Source: Spirochaetia bacterium UBA5550 (lineage in GTDB: Bacteria; Spirochaetota; UBA4802; UBA5550). From it: a stretch of 5,087 nucleotides of DNA. The notes beneath the pieces are model-generated. The model made no database searches. It saw nothing but the letters and a program-made list of their open reading frames with translations, and was not told where the DNA came from. Positions 1-5,087 of this stretch are shown piece by piece (position 1 is the first letter of the stretch; every line of letters begins with the position of its first letter). The stretch covers positions 1 through 5,087 of the forward strand of contig DINC01000058.1 in assembly GCA_002425885.1 (NCBI GenBank), read 5' to 3'. Both the position numbers and the translations under genes were made by a program.

Positions 1-1
1 A

Positions 2-7
2 AGAGGG
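2..7 (+). promoter_or_regulatory. Shine-Dalgarno of hoxF
   Basis: AGAGGG lies four bases before the ATG at 12 and thirteen before the in-frame ATG at 21. The spacing is slightly short for the first and too long for the second, so it favours 12 without settling the matter. No promoter is visible, because the sequence begins just one base upstream. Confidence 0.5.
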
Positions 8-11
8 CCCC

Positions 12-1823
12 ATGGGTAATATGTCTGAAGTTGTAAAAAAGTGTGTGAACAATTATCAGAAAGACCCCGCCAGAATGCTTGATGTCATCCGGGATGTTCA
101 GGCTGAGCTGGGTCAGGTCTCTGATGCGGCTATTTCTGAGATAGCCGGGCAGATGAATGTCTCCTCTGTGGATGTTGAAGGTGTTGTTACCTTCTATCAC
201 TTCTTTTCAAAAGATCCGGTTGGGCAGTATTCAGTTTATCTGAATAATAGCGCAGTGTCTGTAATGATGGGCTGCTATGAAATAGCAAAGGTTTTTGAAA
301 AAGAAGCGGGCTGCAAATTCGGTGAAGTTACCTCTGACGGTAAAATCGGGCTTCACTATACTGCGGACATCGGAATGAATGATCAGGAACCTGCTGCAAT
401 TATTAACGGTGTTATCTTCACAAGTCTCACAGCTGATAAGGTTAAAGCTATTGTTTCTGAAATGAAAGCCGGAAAAGCGGCGAGGGACATAGTAAACGAG
501 TTCGGTGATGGTAAAAATCAGTCTGAACTTATAAAATCAATGGTTAAGAATAATATTCAGAAGAAAGGCGCAGTGCTCTTTGCTCCATTTTCTCCAGGTT
601 CAGCTCTTAAGAAAGCTGTTTCAATGACCCCGGAGGGGGTAATTGAGCAGATGAAAATATCCAACCTCAGGGGGAGAGGGGGTGCAGGTTTCCCTACCGG
701 TATGAAGTGGGATTATACAAGGCAGTCTGCGGGTGAAAAAAAATACATCGTTTGTAACGGTGATGAAGGGGAGCCCGGAACATTTAAAGACAGGGTAATA
801 TTTACTGAAATACCTGAAATGATGTTTGAAGGTATGGCAATCGGCGGTTACGCTATTGGTGCTGATGAGGGCCTTCTCTATCTGAGGGGTGAGTATATGT
901 ACCTCAAAACATACCTTGAAGATGTTCTATCAAAAATGAGACAGGCCGGAACGCTCGGAAAAAACGCCGGCGGGAAGCAGGGCTTCAATTTTGACATTAA
1001 GATTAAGATGGGTGCAGGAGCCTATGTCTGCGGTGAAGAATCAGCATTGATTGAATCCGCAGAAGGTAAGAGAGGGGAACCAAGAAACAGGCCTCCGTTT
1101 CCTGCTCAGAGAGGCTACATGGGGAAACCCACATCTGTAAATAACGTTGAAAGCTTCTGCTCAGCGTCAAGGATCATCCTTGAAGGGGGCGAATGGTTCG
1201 CGAAGATGGGAACCTCCCAGTCAAGAGGGACAAAACTTCTGAGTGTTTCCGGTGACTGTAAAAAACCGGGAATATATGAAATTGAATTCGGTACAACAAT
1301 TCAGACACTTCTTGAAGAATGCGAAGGCCGGACAGCTAAAGCTGTTCAGGTTGGCGGCCCTTCAGGTTCATGTGTGGATAAATCTAAATTCGGCCAGAGG
1401 ATATGCTATGATGACCTTTCAACTGGAGGTTCTGTTATAGTTATTGGCCAGGACAGGGATATCCTTCAGGTTGTGCATAATTTTATGGAATTCTTCGAAG
1501 AGGAATCCTGCGGATGGTGTACGCCATGTCGTGTCGGTAACCAGCTCCTCCTTCATAAACTTGAAAAAGTGATGCATGGTCATGGTACTGAAGCTGACCT
1601 CAAAGATATGGAACAGTGGTGTGTAACCGTAAAGAGTATGAGCCGTTGCGGTCTCGGCCAGACATCTCCAAATCCAATCTACACAACACTGAAAAATTTC
1701 AGGGGAATATACGAAGCTAAAATCCAGAAAGGGAAAGACTTCGTTTCCGAGTTTGACATGGCTGCAGCAGTTAAAGATTCCTGTGCTGTTGCCGGAAGAA
1801 AACCAAATGTTGAGGGGCACTAA
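12..1823 (+). CDS. hoxF: NAD-reducing hydrogenase diaphorase subunit HoxF (NuoE-NuoF fusion)
   Basis: Diaphorase subunit of the soluble NAD+-reducing [NiFe] hydrogenase; it exchanges electrons between FMN/NAD(H) and the Fe-S chain in the cytoplasm. The protein has 603 residues, close to the roughly 600 of Ralstonia-type HoxF. Residues 4-160 form a thioredoxin-like NuoE domain (VVTFYHFF near 58-65, DQEPA at 124-128). Residues 185-570 form the NuoF domain: the nucleotide-binding GRGGAGFPTG at 221-230, NGDEGEPGTFKDR at 249-261, and the FMN-loop region GAGAYVCGEESALIE at 334-348. The [4Fe-4S] ligands are C500, C503 and C506 (SCGWCTPC) plus C546 (RCGLG). The NuoE domain lacks all its usual cluster cysteines. 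The start at 12 has AGAGGG four bases upstream; an ATG at 21 (Met4) would align better with the remembered Ralstonia N-terminus but has poor spacing. The frame is open to base 1, so an upstream start cannot be excluded. It ends one base before hoxU. Confidence 0.95.
   Translation: MGNMSEVVKKCVNNYQKDPARMLDVIRDVQAELGQVSDAAISEIAGQMNVSSVDVEGVVTFYHFFSKDPVGQYSVYLNNSAVSVMMGCYEIAKVFEKEAGCKFGEVTSDGKIGLHYTADIGMNDQEPAAIINGVIFTSLTADKVKAIVSEMKAGKAARDIVNEFGDGKNQSELIKSMVKNNIQKKGAVLFAPFSPGSALKKAVSMTPEGVIEQMKISNLRGRGGAGFPTGMKWDYTRQSAGEKKYIVCNGDEGEPGTFKDRVIFTEIPEMMFEGMAIGGYAIGADEGLLYLRGEYMYLKTYLEDVLSKMRQAGTLGKNAGGKQGFNFDIKIKMGAGAYVCGEESALIESAEGKRGEPRNRPPFPAQRGYMGKPTSVNNVESFCSASRIILEGGEWFAKMGTSQSRGTKLLSVSGDCKKPGIYEIEFGTTIQTLLEECEGRTAKAVQVGGPSGSCVDKSKFGQRICYDDLSTGGSVIVIGQDRDILQVVHNFMEFFEEESCGWCTPCRVGNQLLLHKLEKVMHGHGTEADLKDMEQWCVTVKSMSRCGLGQTSPNPIYTTLKNFRGIYEAKIQKGKDFVSEFDMAAAVKDSCAVAGRKPNVEGH
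1812..1817 (+). promoter_or_regulatory. Shine-Dalgarno that sets the hoxU start
   Basis: GAGGGG sits within the last codons of hoxF, seven bases before the ATG at 1825. It selects this start over the in-frame ATG at 1753. With the hoxF stop at 1821-1823 and a one-base gap, the two genes are probably translationally coupled. Confidence 0.75.
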
Positions 1824-1824
1824 G

Positions 1825-2520
1825 ATGAGTGATATAAAAATTACAATAGACGGGAAAGAGTGTACGGCTAAAAGCGGCCAGACAATTGTTGAAGCCGCTA
1901 AAGCAAACGGTATTTACATCCCGGTTCTCTGCCATTTTGACGGGCTTAAACCGGCGGGTACATGCCGTATCTGTACAGTAAAAGTCGGCGGAAGATTTAT
2001 GGCAGGATGCACAACTCCGGTAGCAGAAGGGATGCGTATTGATAATATGACTCCCGAGATTGAGGATATGCGTAAGCAGATTATTGAGATGCTTTTTGTT
2101 GAAGGGAACCATATGTGCCCTGTATGTGAAAAGAGCGGTAACTGCGAACTCCAGGCTCTCGCGTATAGATACAAAATGATGGTTCCGAGATTTCCGTTTC
2201 TATGGCCGAAAAGGGAAGTTGTTGCCAATACGCCTAAGCTTTATCTTGATAAAAACAGGTGTGTACAGTGTCTCCGCTGCGTGAGAGAAATTATAACCAC
2301 TGACGGCAAGAATGTGTTTGCTGTTAAGGAAAGGGGCGGCAAAACCACTATCAATATGGATGAAAAACTTGCTGCGGGACTTAGTGATGATATGGCAATG
2401 AGGGCTATGGATATCTGTCCTGTTGGATGTATTATCAGAAAAGAGGTCGGGTACAAGGTTCCTATCGGTCAGAGGAAATTCGACAGCAAGCCTATCGGTA
2501 GTGAAATCGAAGGCAGATAA
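1825..2520 (+). CDS. hoxU: NAD-reducing hydrogenase Fe-S subunit HoxU (NuoG-like)
   Basis: Electron-transfer subunit that links the HoxF diaphorase to the HoxYH hydrogenase in the cytoplasm. It has 231 residues, near the roughly 234 of the Ralstonia protein. An N-terminal plant-type ferredoxin domain binds [2Fe-2S] through C36, C47, C50 and C62. A second site, GNHMCPVCEKSGNCELQ at 94-110, supplies H96, C98, C101 and C107 for a His-Cys3 [4Fe-4S] cluster like N5 of complex I. A third, CVQCLRC at 146-152, supplies C146, C149 and C152, completed by C198 in the CPVG motif (N4-like). C202, four residues after C198, is an extra cysteine. It lacks the large molybdopterin-type C-terminal region of full NuoG, as expected for HoxU. 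The frame extends up to an ATG at 1753, inside hoxF, but the start at 1825 has GAGGGG seven bases upstream and gives the family's normal N-terminus. Confidence 0.95.
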   Translation: MSDIKITIDGKECTAKSGQTIVEAAKANGIYIPVLCHFDGLKPAGTCRICTVKVGGRFMAGCTTPVAEGMRIDNMTPEIEDMRKQIIEMLFVEGNHMCPVCEKSGNCELQALAYRYKMMVPRFPFLWPKREVVANTPKLYLDKNRCVQCLRCVREIITTDGKNVFAVKERGGKTTINMDEKLAAGLSDDMAMRAMDICPVGCIIRKEVGYKVPIGQRKFDSKPIGSEIEGR

Positions 2521-2549
2521 CAAGCTAAAAGTTAATTTGGAGGCTTAAA

Positions 2550-3104
2550 ATGAGTAAACCGGTTGTGGCCACAACGTCACTGGCAGGATGTTTCGGATGC
2601 CACATGTCATTACTTGACATTGACGATAGAATATTACAGCTTATCGATCTGGTGGAGTTTCATAAATCACCTGTGGACGATATAAAAACTTTTTCAAAGA
2701 TGTGCGATATTGGAATAATTGAAGGCGGATGCTGCAACAGCGAAAATGTCCATGTGCTTCAGGATTTCAGGAAGAATTGTAAAATACTTATTTCTCTCGG
2801 TGAGTGCGCTATAATGGGCGGTCTTCCGGCAATGAGAAACGGTATTCCTGTCAAGGAGTGTCTTGAAGAAGGTTATCTTGATGGCCCTACAGTTGACGAA
2901 AACAAAAAGGGAGCAAGGATTATTCCTAATGATGAAGAACTTCCGATGATTCTGGATAAAGTTTATCCCTGTCATGAAATAGTTAAAGTAGACTATTACA
3001 TCCCCGGATGTCCGCCAAGGGCTGACCTTATATGGGAAGCGCTTGTGGCTCTCGTAACAGGTAACGAGCTTAAAATTCCGTATGAAGTATTAAAGTTTGA
3101 TTAA
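2550..3104 (+). CDS. hoxY: NAD-reducing [NiFe] hydrogenase small subunit HoxY
   Basis: Small subunit that pairs with HoxH and carries the proximal [4Fe-4S] cluster, passing electrons from the Ni-Fe site to HoxU. It has 184 residues, a compact group 3 form that contains only the flavodoxin-like cluster domain and lacks the medial/distal cluster domain of membrane uptake hydrogenases. Visible ligands are C14 and C17 (GCFGC), C86 (LGECAIMGG) and C154 (PGCPPRAD). PAMRN at 93-97 and KVYPCHEIVKVDYYIPGCPP near 137-156 are family-typical. There is no Tat signal peptide, so the enzyme is cytoplasmic. An unusual adjacent pair, C61-C62, occurs in EGGCCNSEN. The N-terminus is shorter than I recall for the Ralstonia protein and closer to cyanobacterial HoxY. 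The ATG at 2550 has GGAGG at 2539-2543, six bases upstream. It follows hoxU by 29 bases and precedes hoxH by 14. Confidence 0.95.
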   Translation: MSKPVVATTSLAGCFGCHMSLLDIDDRILQLIDLVEFHKSPVDDIKTFSKMCDIGIIEGGCCNSENVHVLQDFRKNCKILISLGECAIMGGLPAMRNGIPVKECLEEGYLDGPTVDENKKGARIIPNDEELPMILDKVYPCHEIVKVDYYIPGCPPRADLIWEALVALVTGNELKIPYEVLKFD

Positions 3105-3118
3105 TTGGAGCGCCAAAT

Positions 3119-4570
3119 ATGGGAAGAAAAATAACTATAGAACCGGTAACAAGGGTTGAAGGTCACGGAAAAGTAACTATTCAGCTTGATGACGCGGGAA
3201 ATGTAGCGCAGTCAAGGCTGCATATTGTTGAGTTTCGCGGATTTGAAAGATTTGTACAGGGGCGTCCATACTGGGAGGCGCCGGTACTGGTACAGAGGCT
3301 TTGCGGTATATGTCCGGTGAGCCACCATCTTGCTGCTGCAAAAGCTCTTGATGTTATTGTGGGGGCAGGAACAGGTGACGGTCTTACTCCTGTTGGCGAA
3401 AAGATGAGGCGTCTTATGCATTACGGGCAGATGTTCCAGTCGCATGCGCTCCATTTCTTTCATCTTGCATCACCTGACCTTCTTTTTGGAGCGGATGGTG
3501 ATCCGGCGATACGAAACGTCATAGGTGTTGCCCTTGAGCACAAAGATCTCGCTGTGCAGGGCGTTATGATGAGAAAGTTCGGCCAGGAGATAATAAGGGC
3601 AACAGCAGGTAAAAAGATCCATGGTACAGGGGGAATACCCGGCGGAATTAACAAAAACCTCTCCATTGCTGAAAGGGATGAGTTCCTTAAAGGAGCAGAC
3701 CCGCTGAATATTGATAAAATGATTGAGTGGTCTCAGGCAGCTGTTGATTTCTTTAAAGGCTATCATGCACAGAATAAAGATTATATCGATAATTTTTCTG
3801 TGTTTCCATCAAGTCACCTTTCACTTGTCCGTAAAGATGGTGCTATGGATTTTTATCATGGTGTTATACGATGCATCGATGCTGATGGAAATAAGCTTCT
3901 TGATGACATCGATTATCAGGATTACTATAAGCATATAGGTGAAGAGGTTAAGAGCTGGAGTTATATGAAGTTCCCGTACCTCAGGAAACTTGGAATGGAG
4001 AATGGGTGGTATACAGTTGGTCCGCTTGCAAGATGCAATACAGCTGATTTTATTCCGACTCCTCTCGCGCAGAAGGAATTCGAAATATTCAAAGCATACA
4101 CAAAGGGTAAGCCGAATCATATGTCTATGCATATGCATTGGGCAAGGCTTATAGAGTTACTCCATTCAGCAGAAGTTATTAAAGATCTTCTAAATGATCC
4201 GGATCTCCAGAAAGATAACCTTGTAGTAAAAGGTACAAAACAGAAAGAGGGAGTAGGTCTTCTTGAAGCGCCAAGGGGGACACTGTTCCATCATTACAGG
4301 ATTAACGATAATGATCAGATTGAAATGGCAAATCTTATTGTTTCAACAACAAACAATAATGAGCCTATGAACAGAGGGGTTAATTTTGTTGCAAAGGATA
4401 TCTTTACAGGTAAAAAAGAGATCACAGAAGGTATGATGAACAGAGTAGAGATGGTAATAAGAGCTTATGATCCGTGTCTCAGCTGTGCAACACATGCACT
4501 GGGTCAGATGCCATTGGAGCTCACTCTTGTTGATTCAAATGGTAAAACTATCGATCAGATAAGGAAATAA
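3119..4570 (+). CDS. hoxH: NAD-reducing [NiFe] hydrogenase large subunit HoxH
   Basis: Catalytic subunit holding the Ni-Fe(CN)2CO active site, for H2 oxidation coupled to NAD+ reduction and the reverse. It has 483 residues, close to the roughly 488 of Ralstonia HoxH. The N-terminal motif is PVTRVEGHG at 9-17, with the conserved Glu14. The first metal-binding cysteine pair is in RLCGICPVSHH (C62 and C65). The second is in DPCLSCATH (C453 and C456), ending at His459. Other family blocks are PGGINKNLSIAERD at 174-187, SYMKFPYLRKLG at 281-292, EAPRGTLFHHY at 383-393 and EITEGMMN at 434-441. A 24-residue extension follows His459, which identifies it as an unprocessed precursor that needs HoxW. All four active-site cysteines are present, so it should be functional. 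The ATG at 3119 has GGAG at 3107-3110, eight bases upstream. Lack of a Tat partner signal on HoxY supports a cytoplasmic location. Confidence 0.97.
   Translation: MGRKITIEPVTRVEGHGKVTIQLDDAGNVAQSRLHIVEFRGFERFVQGRPYWEAPVLVQRLCGICPVSHHLAAAKALDVIVGAGTGDGLTPVGEKMRRLMHYGQMFQSHALHFFHLASPDLLFGADGDPAIRNVIGVALEHKDLAVQGVMMRKFGQEIIRATAGKKIHGTGGIPGGINKNLSIAERDEFLKGADPLNIDKMIEWSQAAVDFFKGYHAQNKDYIDNFSVFPSSHLSLVRKDGAMDFYHGVIRCIDADGNKLLDDIDYQDYYKHIGEEVKSWSYMKFPYLRKLGMENGWYTVGPLARCNTADFIPTPLAQKEFEIFKAYTKGKPNHMSMHMHWARLIELLHSAEVIKDLLNDPDLQKDNLVVKGTKQKEGVGLLEAPRGTLFHHYRINDNDQIEMANLIVSTTNNNEPMNRGVNFVAKDIFTGKKEITEGMMNRVEMVIRAYDPCLSCATHALGQMPLELTLVDSNGKTIDQIRK
4496..4567 (+). other. C-terminal propeptide of HoxH (removed on maturation)
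   Basis: These bases encode the 24 residues after His459, beginning ALGQMPLELT. In this family the precursor is cut after the His (or Arg) of DPCxxCxxH once nickel has been inserted, which lets the C-terminus fold in and close the active site. The length matches the 24 residues I recall for Ralstonia HoxH. The cognate protease gene starts six bases after the hoxH stop codon begins to be cleared, at 4576. Confidence 0.85.
4561..4565 (+). promoter_or_regulatory. Shine-Dalgarno of hoxW (TTG start)
   Basis: AAGGA lies in the final codons of hoxH, ten bases before the TTG at 4576. It is weaker and farther off than the sites of the other genes. Together with the TTG it suggests low or coupled translation of hoxW behind hoxH. 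Confidence 0.5.
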
Positions 4571-4575
4571 CTTTT

Positions 4576-5040
4576 TTGAAAGAACAAAGTGTTTACGTAT
4601 ACGGGTTCGGAAACCCGGGCCGTCAGGATGACGGCCTGGGGCCGATGGTTATAGATAAGCTTGAGAACGAAAATATTGAGGGTATAACTACTGACAGTAA
4701 TTATCAGCTTAATATTGAAGATGCTGATAATATTGCCGGCAGTGATTTTGTGATTTTTGTTGATGCATCAATTGACGCTGATGAACCTTTTTCTTTCAGA
4801 AAGATTGAACCTTCGGCGGAGATTACATTTACCACACATTCAATGTCCCCGGAATCAGTTATCGCTCTTTGCGGCGATATACATGGGAGGATCCCGGATT
4901 CTTACGTGCTGGCAATCAGGGGGTATGAGTGGGATATGTGCGAGGGCTTATCTGAAAAGGCTATATATAATTTTAATGAAGCATACCGGTTCCTTCAGGG
5001 TAAGATAAAGGATATGCGGAGCATTAAAAAAATAGCTTAA
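4576..5040 (+). CDS. hoxW: HoxH maturation endopeptidase HoxW (M52/HycI-HupD family)
   Basis: Hydrogenase-specific endopeptidase that removes the HoxH C-terminal propeptide after nickel insertion. It has 154 residues, typical for this peptidase family. The N-terminal signature GFGNPGRQDDGLGP is at 10-23. By analogy with the nickel ligands of E. coli HybD (Glu16, Asp62, His93), the matching residues are Asp19 in the DDG motif, Asp63 in FVDAS and His88 in TTHSMS. The start is TTG at 4576, because there is no in-frame ATG or GTG between the upstream in-frame stop at 4543-4545 and the conserved motif. AAGGA at 4561-4565 precedes it by ten bases, inside the last codons of hoxH, which ends five bases earlier. 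A weak start would suit a catalytic maturation factor needed in smaller amounts than its substrate. The coding region contains a strong GC-rich hairpin over its signature motif. Confidence 0.92.
   Translation: MKEQSVYVYGFGNPGRQDDGLGPMVIDKLENENIEGITTDSNYQLNIEDADNIAGSDFVIFVDASIDADEPFSFRKIEPSAEITFTTHSMSPESVIALCGDIHGRIPDSYVLAIRGYEWDMCEGLSEKAIYNFNEAYRFLQGKIKDMRSIKKIA
4602..4640 (+). other. Strong tandem or alternative RNA hairpin inside the 5' end of hoxW
   Basis: Bases 4614-4625 pair with 4629-4640 in a 12-bp stem (11 Watson-Crick pairs and one G-U) closed by a GGA loop. Just upstream, 4602-4607 pairs with 4612-4617 in a 6-bp stem with a CGGA loop. The two share 4614-4617. They can therefore be alternatives, or the second can shorten to an 8-bp stem (4618-4625 with 4629-4636) stacked directly on the first. 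It begins 26 bases after the first base of the start codon. No T-run follows, so it is not an intrinsic terminator. The bases encode the conserved GNPGRQDDGLG motif, which may explain the GC-richness by itself. A regulatory role is inference. Confidence 0.5.
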
Positions 5041-5048
5041 AATAAATT

Positions 5049-5054
5049 AAGGAG
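5049..5054 (+). promoter_or_regulatory. Shine-Dalgarno of the downstream partial gene
   Basis: AAGGAG lies six bases before the ATG at 5061. This strong site with ideal spacing is the main support for calling a real gene from only 27 visible bases. Confidence 0.75.
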
Positions 5055-5060
5055 ATATTT

Positions 5061-5087
5061 ATGTCTGACAGGAAGATACTTGTAATA
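5061..5087 (+). CDS. Unidentified gene, first nine codons only (runs off right edge)
   Basis: An ATG at 5061 opens a frame reading MSDRKILVI to the end of the window. It is preceded by a near-perfect Shine-Dalgarno, AAGGAG at 5049-5054, six bases upstream, and starts 20 bases after hoxW with no terminator between. It therefore very likely belongs to the same operon. The short basic-then-hydrophobic start is typical of a first beta-strand in a Rossmann-like or CheY-like fold. Response regulators, nucleotide-binding oxidoreductases and other proteins can all begin this way, so nine residues do not justify a function. In the Ralstonia operon the gene after hoxW is hoxI, but nothing here tests that identity. 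Confidence 0.7.

Noticed and set aside
9..16. The palindrome CCCATGGG around the hoxF start codon
   Set aside because: It is only eight bases, likely by chance, and sits at the window edge with no upstream context to judge it as an operator.
1419..1820. A 133-codon open frame on the minus strand, antisense to hoxF
   Set aside because: It lies wholly within a strongly conserved gene, has no ribosome site or recognisable motif, and its composition is what the complement of hoxF codons would give. The other minus-strand frames under hoxU, hoxY and hoxH were rejected for the same reasons.
1753..1824. A 24-codon N-terminal extension of hoxU starting at an ATG inside hoxF
   Set aside because: The added residues are the out-of-frame reading of the hoxF 3' end and match nothing in HoxU. 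The ATG at 1825 has a well-spaced GAGGGG and gives the normal family start.
4127..4138. A perfect 12-base palindrome, ATGCATATGCAT, in hoxH
   Set aside because: It encodes Met-His-Met-His within HMSMHMHWAR (residues 334-343), and the repeated codons explain the symmetry. The Met/His richness is mildly curious as a possible metal contact, but nothing else supports that or an operator.
4571..4578. A T-run just after the hoxH stop as a possible intrinsic terminator
   Set aside because: No GC-rich stem precedes it; the bases before it are AT-rich and encode the end of HoxH. The run leads into the TTG start of hoxW.
4757..5008. An 83-codon plus-strand frame overlapping hoxW
   Set aside because: It is an out-of-frame reading of hoxW, whose own frame carries the expected Asp63 and His88 metal-site residues.

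Overview
This window holds an essentially complete operon for a cytoplasmic, bidirectional NAD(+)-reducing [NiFe] hydrogenase (group 3d, 'Hox' type). All genes are on the + strand, in the order hoxF-hoxU-hoxY-hoxH-hoxW. They are followed by the first nine codons of a further gene that runs off the right edge. No stretch longer than about 30 bases lies outside a gene, and I see no mobile element, RNA gene, CRISPR array or terminator.

Layout: 12-1823 hoxF, a fusion of NuoE-like and NuoF-like domains that forms the NADH/FMN diaphorase subunit. 1825-2520 hoxU, a short NuoG-like Fe-S subunit. 2550-3104 hoxY, the hydrogenase small subunit with the proximal [4Fe-4S] cluster. 3119-4570 hoxH, the [NiFe] large subunit with an intact C-terminal propeptide. 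4576-5040 hoxW, the endopeptidase that removes that propeptide. 5061 onward, an unidentified gene. Gaps are 1, 29, 14, 5 and 20 bases, and every gene has a purine-rich Shine-Dalgarno sequence, so this looks like one polycistronic transcript. The promoter must lie left of base 1.

How the parts work together: HoxH and HoxY split or make H2 at a Ni-Fe site. Electrons run through the HoxY proximal cluster, the HoxU cluster chain and the HoxF [4Fe-4S] cluster to FMN and NAD+. Every ligand set on this main wire is visible. The only missing set is in the NuoE-like N-terminal domain of HoxF, where the cysteines for the off-path [2Fe-2S] cluster are gone. HoxW acts once, after nickel insertion, to cut HoxH after His459. 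The general hyp maturation genes are not in this window.

The gene order and the fused HoxEF architecture match the Ralstonia/Cupriavidus-type soluble hydrogenase rather than the cyanobacterial type, which has a separate hoxE. The HoxY N-terminus (short, with a GCFGCHMS motif) looks more like the cyanobacterial form. These comparisons rest on remembered sequences, not an alignment. The host is a bacterium with an AT-leaning to moderate base composition and frequent AGG/AGA Arg and ATA Ile codons. A Gram-negative anaerobe such as a member of Deferribacterota or Desulfobacterota would fit, but that is a weak inference.

I do not see an undescribed system here. The points most worth a second look are the cysteine-free NuoE-like domain, a strong GC-rich hairpin pair just inside hoxW behind a TTG start, and the unidentified gene that continues the operon.
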